A DNA stretch of 64,000 bases from positions 1-64,000 of the forward strand of contig DAOOIT010000024.1 of the NCBI GenBank assembly GCA_035384565.1. Reading direction: 5' to 3'. The translations under genes and the position numbers were made by a program. The stretch comes from Planctomycetota bacterium (GTDB lineage: Bacteria > Planctomycetota > PUPC01 > DSUN01). Positions 57,928 through 64,000 of this stretch are shown piece after piece (position 1 is the stretch's first letter; each line of letters begins with the position of its first letter). The notes beneath the pieces were generated by a model. It had not been told where the DNA came from. It saw only the letters and a list, made by a program, of their open reading frames with translations, and did not search any database.

Positions 57928-58623
57928 GTGTCCGGCGCCAAGCCGCGCGTGCTGATCATCGAGGACGAGAAGCCCATCCGTGGCTTCCTGAGCGCCTCGC
58001 TCGCCGGCGAGGGCCACCAGGTGGTCGAGGCCGAAACGGGCCGCGAGGGCCTCGCCCAGGCCAGGATGTGGGTGCCCGAGATCGTCATCCTCGACCTGGG
58101 CCTGCCCGACCTGGACGGGCTCGAGGTGATCCGCGAGCTGCGCGAGTGGTCGCAGGCGCCCATCGTGATCCTCTCGGCGCGCGAGCAGGAGCGCGACAAG
58201 GTGGCCGCCCTCGATGCGGGGGCCGACGACTACCTGACCAAGCCCTTCGGCATCCGCGAGCTGCTGGCGCGCGTGCGGGTCGCACTCCGCCATGCCGCCC
58301 GCGGCGGCGCCGCCGACGCCACGCCCGTCACGATTGGCGACTTCACCCTCGACACCGGAGCGCGCCGCGCGTTCGCGGGCGACCATGAGCTTCACCTCAC
58401 GCCCATCGAGTACAAGCTCCTCACCACCCTCGTCCGACACGCCGGCAAGGTCCTCACCCACAGGTTCCTGCTCAAGGAGGTCTGGGGCCCCCTGCGGACG
58501 GACGACGTGCATTGCCTGCGGGTGTTCATGGCCGGCCTGCGCCAGAAGATCGAGGTGGACCCCTCCCATCCCCGGTACCTGCTCACCGAGCAGGGCGTCG
58601 GGTATCGCTTCGCCGACGAGTGA
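57928..58623 (+). CDS. kdpE: KdpE-type response regulator
   Basis: 231 aa from a GTG at 57928. Receiver domain with IIEDEKPIRGF, phospho-acceptor Asp56 (VILDLGLPDLDGLEVIREL), ILSAREQERDKVAALDAGADDYLTKPF, and an OmpR/PhoB-type winged helix C-terminal domain (HLTPIEYKLLTTLVRHAGKVLTHRFLLKEVWGP, with LRVFMAGLRQKIE and YRFAD). These are the KdpE hallmarks. In E. coli KdpE activates kdpFABC; here the neighbour is a TrkH/KtrB gene, so it may control that instead. Confidence 0.93.
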   Translation: MSGAKPRVLIIEDEKPIRGFLSASLAGEGHQVVEAETGREGLAQARMWVPEIVILDLGLPDLDGLEVIRELREWSQAPIVILSAREQERDKVAALDAGADDYLTKPFGIRELLARVRVALRHAARGGAADATPVTIGDFTLDTGARRAFAGDHELHLTPIEYKLLTTLVRHAGKVLTHRFLLKEVWGPLRTDDVHCLRVFMAGLRQKIEVDPSHPRYLLTEQGVGYRFADE

Positions 58624-58651
58624 CTGTTCCGCCGCGGCTCGCCCTCGGCCC

Positions 58652-58681
58652 TTGACCCGCGGCAAGCCGGCGCGCTAACCT
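58652..58681 (+). promoter_or_regulatory. Promoter for the GH5-like lipoprotein gene
   Basis: TTGACC (58652-58657), an 18-bp spacer and TAACCT (58676-58681). Confidence 0.45.
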
Positions 58682-58714
58682 GGAGGGAGGTGCCACTCTT
58701 CCAAAGGAGCAACC

Positions 58715-59974
58715 ATGCCGCATCGGACCGTTGGCGGGTGGCTCGCCGCCCTGCTCGCCGCCGCCGGCTGCACCACGCTGCCCAGCCTGCCCCTGCTCAC
58801 GCCGCCCAGAGGCGCCGGCCTCGACGTCGCGCGCGACGGCACGCTGCGGAAGGACGGCAAGCCCTTTCGCGGCATCGGGGTGAACTACTTCGATCTCTTC
58901 TACCGCTCGCTGCGCGACCCTTCGGCTTCGCTCAGGGCAGGCCCGGCCGACGCGGGCTGCCACGAGGGCCTGGCCGAACTGGCGCGCCGCGGCATCCCCT
59001 TCGCACGCTTCATGGCCTGCGGCTTCTGGCCGAACGACTGGAAGCTCTACTTCGAGGACAAGCCGGCCTACTTCGCCCTGCTCGACAATATGGTGAAGGC
59101 CGCCGAAGAGCACGGCATCGGCCTCATCCCCAGCCTCTTCTGGGCCAGCGCCACGGTGCCCGACCTCGTGGGCGAACCGCGCGATGCGTGGGGCAACCCC
59201 GACAGCAAGACCCACGCCTTCATGCGAGCCTACACCCGCGAAATTGTCACCCGCTACCGCCACTCCCCCGCCATCTGGGGCTGGGAGTTCGGCAACGAGT
59301 ACAACCTCGACGCCGACCTGCCCAACGCCGCGCAGCACCGCCCCGCCGTGGTGCCCAAGCTCGGCACGCCCGCCGCACGCAGCGCCCGCGACGACCTGAC
59401 GCACGACGCCCTGGCCACCGCCCTGGCCGCCTTCGCCGACGAGGTGCGCAAGCACGACCCCCGCCGCATCATCACCAGCGGCCACAGCGCCCCCCGCCCC
59501 TCGGCCTGGCACCAGCGGAAGGAGAAGAGCTGGTCGCAGGACGACGAGAGCCAGTTCGCCGAACGCCTGCTGCTCGACCACCCCGACCCCGTCAACGTGC
59601 TGAGCATTCACGTGTACGAGACCTCGGGCAAGCGCTTCGGCCGCGAGGTGTCCGCCGCGGAGTTCCTGGCGCTTGCCATGCAAGTGGCCGCGCAGGCGAA
59701 AAAGCCGCTCTTCGTCGGCGAGTTCGGCGCGAGCGACCAGGCGCCCGACGGCGAGAAGGGCGCGAAGGAGCGTCTCGCCGCGCTCCTCGCCGCCATCGAG
59801 AAGGCCGAAGTGCCCCTCGCGGCCCTGTGGGTCTACGACTTCCGGGGCCAGGACAAGGACTGGAATGTGACGGCCACGAACGCCCGCGCCTGGCAGCTCG
59901 ACGCCATCGCCGAGGCCAACCAGCGCATCAAGGCCCGGCTGCTGGCGAGACCGGCGGAGGCAGGGAAGGAGTAG
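58715..59974 (+). CDS. GH5-like (cellulase-type) lipoprotein glycosidase
   Basis: 419 aa lipoprotein (LLAAAGC, lipidated Cys19). The TIM-barrel glycosidase of clan A has the acid/base in IWGWEFGNEYN (Glu195) and the nucleophile in PLFVGEFGAS (Glu336). The catalytic positions and spacing fit GH5 or the related mannanase/cellulase group; the exact substrate cannot be told. Residues 68-76 (DPSASLRAG) are encoded by a palindromic repeat inserted in frame (see 58916-58942). AAAGGAG precedes the ATG. It is the last gene before the URO-D group. Confidence 0.85.
   Translation: MPHRTVGGWLAALLAAAGCTTLPSLPLLTPPRGAGLDVARDGTLRKDGKPFRGIGVNYFDLFYRSLRDPSASLRAGPADAGCHEGLAELARRGIPFARFMACGFWPNDWKLYFEDKPAYFALLDNMVKAAEEHGIGLIPSLFWASATVPDLVGEPRDAWGNPDSKTHAFMRAYTREIVTRYRHSPAIWGWEFGNEYNLDADLPNAAQHRPAVVPKLGTPAARSARDDLTHDALATALAAFADEVRKHDPRRIITSGHSAPRPSAWHQRKEKSWSQDDESQFAERLLLDHPDPVNVLSIHVYETSGKRFGREVSAAEFLALAMQVAAQAKKPLFVGEFGASDQAPDGEKGAKERLAALLAAIEKAEVPLAALWVYDFRGQDKDWNVTATNARAWQLDAIAEANQRIKARLLARPAEAGKE
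58916..58942 (+). repeat. In-frame REP-like repeat inside the GH5-like gene
   Basis: The sequence CCTTCGGCTTCGCTCAGGG and the bases after it match a family of short repeats common in environmental genomes, which are recognisable by the encoded peptide DPSASLRAG (or PERSRR on the other strand). Here it adds about nine residues between the first barrel strand and helix. Confidence 0.6.
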
Positions 59975-60071
59975 GACGCATAGGACCGATGGGACAGGCA
60001 GGCCCCAGCTTTCGGTGAACCCTATCTGTCCTCTCGGTCCCATCCGTCCTATGAGGCTCAAGGAGACCTAC

Positions 60072-61076
60072 ATGACCAGCTTCGACCGCTACCTGGCCGT
60101 CGTGCGGGGCGAGGCGGCCGACATCCTGCCCCGAGTGCCCATCCTGATGCAGTTCGCCGCCGAGCACATCGGGTCCAATTACGGGGCGTTCGCCTCGGAC
60201 TACCGCGTGCTGGTCGAGGCCAATCTGCGGTGCGCCGAGGAGTTCGGCTTCGACCAGGTGAGCACCATTTCCGACCCCTACCGCGAGACGCAGGGCTTCG
60301 GGGCCGAGATCCGCTACGTCCGCGACGGCGTGCCGCGCTGCGTCAAGCCGCCGCTCGAGGACGCCAAGGACCTCCGCCTCCTCAAGAAGCCCAACCCGCG
60401 TCGCTCGACGCGCATGCTCGACCGCGTGCGAGCCGTCGAGGCTTATCACAGGGCCGTGCCCCGCAAGTACTCGGTCCTCGGCTGGGTTGAGGGGCCGGCC
60501 GCCGAGGCGGCCGACCTGCGGGGCGTGACGAACTTCCTGATGGACCTCGTGCTCGACGCCCCCTTCGCCCGCGAGCTGATGGAGCGCTGCGTCGAGGTCG
60601 GCATCGCTTTCGCCAAGGCCCAGATTGACGCCGGGGCCGACACCATCGGCGTGGGCGACGCCATCGCGAGCCAGGTGTCGCCCGACCTCTACGCGGAGAT
60701 GATCTTCCCCCTCGAACAGCGGCTCTTCGAGGGCATCCAGGCCGGCGGCGGCCTGGTCCGTCTGCACATCTGCGGCGACACCACACACCTCCTGCCCTAC
60801 TTTGCCAGGCTGCCCGTGGATATCGTGGACCTCGATTGGCAGGTAGACATGGCGAAGGCGCGAGCGATCCTGGGCCGAGGCAAGACGATGGTCGCCAACC
60901 TCGACCCCGCGAACGCCGTCAAGCGCGGCACACCCGCCAGCATCCGGAAGGCCCTGCGCGCCGTCTACAAGGCCGCCGGCAACCCGCTCCTGGCCGGCGC
61001 CGGCTGCGAAATCCCGCCCGGCACGGCGGATGCGAACCTGAAGGCCCTCTGCGCCCCGATCCGCTACCAGTCGTGA
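60072..61076 (+). CDS. URO-D superfamily methyltransferase-like protein, 3 of 3
   Basis: 334 aa from the ATG at 60072 (AAGGAG upstream). Of the three URO-D proteins this one has the clearest features of the MtaA/MtbA methylcobamide methyltransferase branch: LHICGDTTHLLPYF (His-x-Cys zinc ligands), GAGCEIPPGT (third Cys), DTIGVGDAIASQVSP and DIVDLDWQVDM. These transfer methyl groups from a corrinoid protein. It is followed closely by a Gfo/Idh/MocA gene (13 bp) and plsY, and may act in demethylation or catabolism of a methylated compound. No corrinoid protein is nearby. Confidence 0.88.
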   Translation: MTSFDRYLAVVRGEAADILPRVPILMQFAAEHIGSNYGAFASDYRVLVEANLRCAEEFGFDQVSTISDPYRETQGFGAEIRYVRDGVPRCVKPPLEDAKDLRLLKKPNPRRSTRMLDRVRAVEAYHRAVPRKYSVLGWVEGPAAEAADLRGVTNFLMDLVLDAPFARELMERCVEVGIAFAKAQIDAGADTIGVGDAIASQVSPDLYAEMIFPLEQRLFEGIQAGGGLVRLHICGDTTHLLPYFARLPVDIVDLDWQVDMAKARAILGRGKTMVANLDPANAVKRGTPASIRKALRAVYKAAGNPLLAGAGCEIPPGTADANLKALCAPIRYQS

Positions 61077-61089
61077 CAAGGAGTCGGCC

Positions 61090-62091
61090 GTGGACGCCGA
61101 GAAGATCAGAGTGGGTGTGATTGGTTGCGGCGGCATGGGCGCACACCACGTGCGCACGCTCGCCGACCACCCGGCCTTCGAACTGGTCGCCGGGTGCGAC
61201 ATCCACCTGGAGGCGCTGGCCCATCTGCCCCCCGGCGTCGCCCACTACCAGGACGCCGAGGCCATGTTCGAGCGCCACCGCCTGGACCTCGTGAGCCTCA
61301 TCCTGCCCAACCACCTGTACGAGCCGATGGTGAAACTGGCCTGCGTCTACGGCGCCGACGTGTTTACCGAGAAGCCCTTCGGCCACAGTCTGGCGAGCTG
61401 CCGCGCCATGATCGGCGCGCTCAAGGCCGCGGGCCGCAGGGCGTGGGTGGGCGGCCAGCGAAAATACGCCAGCCACATTCGAACGGCGCGCGACATCCTG
61501 TGCAGCATGCACGTCGAGTTCATTCACGGCCTCTTCACCTACTTCTGGGCACCGGCCTTCGCCGACCCCGGCTGGCGCGGCGACCGGGCCAAGAGCGGCG
61601 GCGTGGCCGTGATTGACAGCGGCTGGCACGTGCTGGACCTCCTGAGCTGGCTGGTCGGGGACCCCGACACCGCGTTCTGCCAGCTCTCGCACCTGAGGGC
61701 GCATCCCGACATGGACGACAAGGCGGCGATCCAGCTCCACTATCGCTGGGGCGCCGTGGCCAGCCTGGTGATCAGCTACACCCTGCCCAAGAGCCAGCTC
61801 GAGCTCACCTTCGCATCAGGCGGCGAAAGCCTGCACCTGAATTACGACGGCCTGGCGCTCTTCGACGGCCCCAAGGAGGCGCTCCGCGTGCCTGCCGAGA
61901 AGGACGAGCCGCTCTTCCGCCTGATGTACGATGAACTCGTCAAGGCGCGTGGCGGCGACCGTTCAGCGCTGGTCACCGACATGTACCGGGCCGAGCGCAT
62001 CATGGCCGTGGTGGACGCCTGCTACGACTCGGCCCGAACGCTCCGCAAGCGGCGCGTGGCACCCGTCAGGCACCCGCGCAGCGGCGCCTGA
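61090..62091 (+). CDS. Gfo/Idh/MocA family oxidoreductase (cytoplasmic)
   Basis: 333 aa from a GTG at 61090 (AAGGAG upstream). No signal peptide. The Rossmann motif is IRVGVIGCGGMGAHHVRTL, and the family EKP motif is in DVFTEKPFGHSL. The C-terminal domain (SGGVAVIDSGWHVLDLLSWL) carries the catalytic-type His in GWHVLDLL. It would oxidise or reduce a sugar or related compound with NAD(P). It forms a short operon with the URO-D gene upstream (13 bp) and plsY downstream. Confidence 0.92.
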   Translation: MDAEKIRVGVIGCGGMGAHHVRTLADHPAFELVAGCDIHLEALAHLPPGVAHYQDAEAMFERHRLDLVSLILPNHLYEPMVKLACVYGADVFTEKPFGHSLASCRAMIGALKAAGRRAWVGGQRKYASHIRTARDILCSMHVEFIHGLFTYFWAPAFADPGWRGDRAKSGGVAVIDSGWHVLDLLSWLVGDPDTAFCQLSHLRAHPDMDDKAAIQLHYRWGAVASLVISYTLPKSQLELTFASGGESLHLNYDGLALFDGPKEALRVPAEKDEPLFRLMYDELVKARGGDRSALVTDMYRAERIMAVVDACYDSARTLRKRRVAPVRHPRSGA

Positions 62092-62111
62092 ACGCCCCGG
62101 AGGCTTCGCCC

Positions 62112-62798
62112 ATGGGTTCCGGCGACCTGTGGCTCTGGACGGCTGGCGGCGTGCTGTCGTACCTGCTGGGGGCCATCCCCTTCGGGCTCATCGCCGGACT
62201 CGCCCTGAAGGGGGTGGACATTCGCCAGGCCGGCAGCCGCAACATCGGCGCCACGAACGCGCTGCGGGTGCTCGGCCGCCCCATCGGCCTTGCGGTGCAC
62301 GCGCTCGACATTGCCAAGGGCTTCGCGCCACCGTTCCTGCTCGCACCGCTCTTCGCCGGCGGCAGCGGCCAGGCGGCGCCGGCCCTGGGCATCGCCTACG
62401 GCTCGGCCGCCATCGTGGGCCACGTGTTCCCTGTCTACCTCCGGTTCCGCGGCGGCAAGGGCATGGCCACCAGCCTCGGGGCCTTCCTGGGCGTGGCCTG
62501 GCTGCCCACCCTCATCGGCGGGGCCGTGTGGCTCATCGTGCGGGCGGCCACGCGGTACGTCTCGGTCGCCTCGATGACGGCCGTGGTGGTGGTGCCGCTG
62601 GCCATGGCCCTCGTGCCCGACCCGACCCACGGGGGCGCACGCACCTGGTGCCGGGCAGAGCTGATCGTGTTCGGCGCCCTGGTCGCCGCGCTGGTGATCG
62701 CGCGCCACAAGAGCAACATCACCCGCCTGCTCCGGGGCACCGAGAACAAGATCGGGCAGAGGGCCGCCGCCCCGCCAGACGCGCGGCCAGGCTCGTGA
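62112..62798 (+). CDS. plsY: Glycerol-3-phosphate acyltransferase PlsY
   Basis: 228 aa polytopic membrane enzyme that transfers acyl groups from acyl-phosphate to glycerol-3-phosphate, the first step of phospholipid synthesis. The conserved PlsY loops are clear: GAIPFGLIAGL, DIRQAGSRNIGATNALRVLG (the GSxNxGATN motif), and GHVFPVYLRFRGGKGMATSLG (the phosphate-binding GGKG). The C-terminus HKSNITRLLRGTENKI is typical too. It probably belongs to the transcript of the two genes before it, although an essential enzyme may also have its own promoter. Confidence 0.95.
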   Translation: MGSGDLWLWTAGGVLSYLLGAIPFGLIAGLALKGVDIRQAGSRNIGATNALRVLGRPIGLAVHALDIAKGFAPPFLLAPLFAGGSGQAAPALGIAYGSAAIVGHVFPVYLRFRGGKGMATSLGAFLGVAWLPTLIGGAVWLIVRAATRYVSVASMTAVVVVPLAMALVPDPTHGGARTWCRAELIVFGALVAALVIARHKSNITRLLRGTENKIGQRAAAPPDARPGS

Positions 62799-62901
62799 GC
62801 CTGCCCAAGTCTCTCGCCGGCAAGGAGTTGCGGCCAGGATGAATAGGGCGGGGGCGGAGTGCGTCTAGGTTCATGGCCGAGAGCCGCGGCGCGCGCATTG
62901 T

Positions 62902-62931
62902 TTGCGGTGCGACGCGGCGGCGCGGTATAAT
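62902..62931 (+). promoter_or_regulatory. Promoter for the lipoprotein gene at the right edge
   Basis: TTGCGG (62902-62907), an 18-bp spacer and a perfect TATAAT (62926-62931). Confidence 0.65.
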
Positions 62932-62982
62932 ACGCGCCGTCGCCTGATGCACCACGGCACGGCGTCATGGAGGCCATCGAGG

Positions 62983-64000
62983 ATGAGAAGGGCACTTGCG
63001 GTGACCCTGGGCCTCGCCCTATCGGGGCTCGGCTGCCTGCCCCGCGGCGAGGTGCCCCCCGAGGTGGGCTCGCTCCGCAGCCAGCTCCGCCGAAAGTCCA
63101 TCACCATCCCCGCCTGGACCCAGGAGGTGGTTGAGGAACTGGCCACCCGGGCCAACGACTATGCGGGCAAGACTCTCGTTGTCGAGAGCGCCACCCTGGC
63201 CGCTCGGGGCGAGGCGCGCCTGGGCAGCGACCCGTGCACCTTCCCACTGTCGGGTGGCGGCACGGTTGTCGTTCCCGCCGCGGGCGTGCCGCCCTGGCTC
63301 CGGTCGCGAACGGGCGCTCCTCTGAAGTTCCGCGCCACCCTGCATCCGCCGCGCCGTGGCGTCGAGGGCCCGGACGCAGGCGACCCCGTGCTCCACGCGC
63401 AGGCCATTGACCTCGCGCATCCCCTCGAGCTGGCCTTCGTGCAGATCGAGACCACGCCCGAGGGCACCTGGCTCGTCGCCCACATCGGAAACTACCGCGG
63501 CGAGGGGGCGCGGGCCACGCTGGACCTGCGCTTCGGCGAACTCCGCGAGAGCCGCAGGCTGCCCGCGGTGGCGCCCGGCCAGACCACGGCCGTGCGGCTG
63601 AGGCTCTTCGGCCCCGCGGCACCACCGTGGGAGAGCCTGCCCCCCAGCCTCCGTGCACTGCGCCTCGTCGGCGACGACGGCTCGGCCACCCAGGTGGACC
63701 TGGGCCGCTGGCTCGAGGGGCCGCCCGACTCGATGCTCGACTGGGGCTACACCTTCACCCCGCCCGGCACCGCCGTGATGATGCTCTCGAGCGACAAGCC
63801 CGAGGCGGAGCTCGAGCGGTTCGCCGCTCTCGAACTGCGCTCGTACCTGGCACAGTTCACCGACGCGAACATCGAGCCTCGCGAGCCCTTGCCCGGCGAC
63901 GAGGAACCCCTCCCCCCGCAGCCGCTCCTCGTGGTGGGCACGCCGCAGCACAACAAGCTCGCTGCCCAACTGGTCCGGGCCGCAGGCCTCGAGGGCCGTC
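62983..64000 (+). CDS. Lipoprotein, partial; probable large glycan-active enzyme
   Basis: The frame is open from the ATG at 62983 to the end of the window (339 codons) with no stop. It starts with a lipoprotein signal (ALAVTLGLALSGLGC, lipidated near residue 18). A beta-rich segment follows. The visible end (ELERFAALELRSYLAQFT, then PQPLLVVGTPQHNKL) resembles the small domain that precedes the catalytic barrel in alpha-glucuronidases and hexosaminidases of bacteria: a helix with EL-x-x-YL, then a VVG strand. If so, the catalytic part lies beyond the window. This is a fold-level suggestion only. Its promoter is at 62902-62931. Confidence 0.7.
   Translation, partial: MRRALAVTLGLALSGLGCLPRGEVPPEVGSLRSQLRRKSITIPAWTQEVVEELATRANDYAGKTLVVESATLAARGEARLGSDPCTFPLSGGGTVVVPAAGVPPWLRSRTGAPLKFRATLHPPRRGVEGPDAGDPVLHAQAIDLAHPLELAFVQIETTPEGTWLVAHIGNYRGEGARATLDLRFGELRESRRLPAVAPGQTTAVRLRLFGPAAPPWESLPPSLRALRLVGDDGSATQVDLGRWLEGPPDSMLDWGYTFTPPGTAVMMLSSDKPEAELERFAALELRSYLAQFTDANIEPREPLPGDEEPLPPQPLLVVGTPQHNKLAAQLVRAAGLEGR

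Overview
This 64 kb window is GC-rich, gene-dense chromosomal DNA that looks like a Planctomycetota or related PVC-group bacterium, probably from an environmental genome. The case is inferential. It rests on a Tat-exported Gfo/Idh/MocA oxidoreductase beside a PQQ-type propeller protein, a YVTN-propeller/diheme cytochrome c protein, a GH172 (DUF2961) enzyme, a sulfatase, parallel beta-helix proteins, three URO-D-family proteins, many lipoproteins, a type II pseudopilin, and lipid-A/phospholipid genes (LpxH-like, PlsY). No rRNA, tRNA, CRISPR, integrase or transposase gene was seen. Many genes are preceded by good sigma70-like promoters (TTGACA, 16-18 bp, TATAAT) and Shine-Dalgarno (SD) sites, which helped fix starts.

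Layout. 0.4-10.4 kb: exported oxidative and glycan-related enzymes. 10.5-11.9 kb: two paralogous lipoproteins; the first has an in-frame TGA exactly where the second has Cys, followed by a hairpin with a GGU loop, a candidate new selenoprotein. 12-15.7 kb: a Tes-like radical SAM enzyme, an LpxH-like phosphatase, a small membrane protein and a CPBP protease on the minus strand. 15.9-22.6 kb: a five-gene operon with overlapping stops and starts (four TPR proteins and a phosphoesterase); one TPR gene appears to start at ATT. 23-28 kb: a beta-helix protein, MutL and a divergent PurM homologue. 28-33.8 kb: a glycosyltransferase, a subtilase with PKD domains and a GH172 enzyme.

33.9-36.5 kb is a small accessory island: a DUF433/DUF5615 toxin-antitoxin-like pair facing a nucleotidyltransferase, Phd-like and PD-(D/E)XK nuclease operon, with an orphan 5' fragment of the GH172 gene inside. 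36.8-49.4 kb returns to metabolism (URO-D proteins, pseudopilin, SMP-30, GT39, phosphoesterase, sulfatase, beta-helix) with an intact retropepsin-like gene and an internally deleted copy.

49.4-52.4 kb is the strongest candidate for an undescribed system. A visibly more A/T-rich cassette of three tightly packed genes (winged-helix plus PD-(D/E)XK nuclease, an intact Hanks-type kinase, and an unnamed conserved protein) sits in the 3' end of a URO-D gene, bounded by a perfect 191-bp direct repeat of that gene's end. 52.7-64 kb: a lipoprotein, IlvE, a TrkH/KtrB potassium channel with a short KdpD and KdpE, a GH5-like lipoprotein, a URO-D/Gfo-Idh-MocA/PlsY run, and the start of a large lipoprotein that leaves the window.

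Two families of structured intergenic repeats occur. One has two copies (22.75 and 38.17 kb) whose stem sequences differ while pairing is kept.
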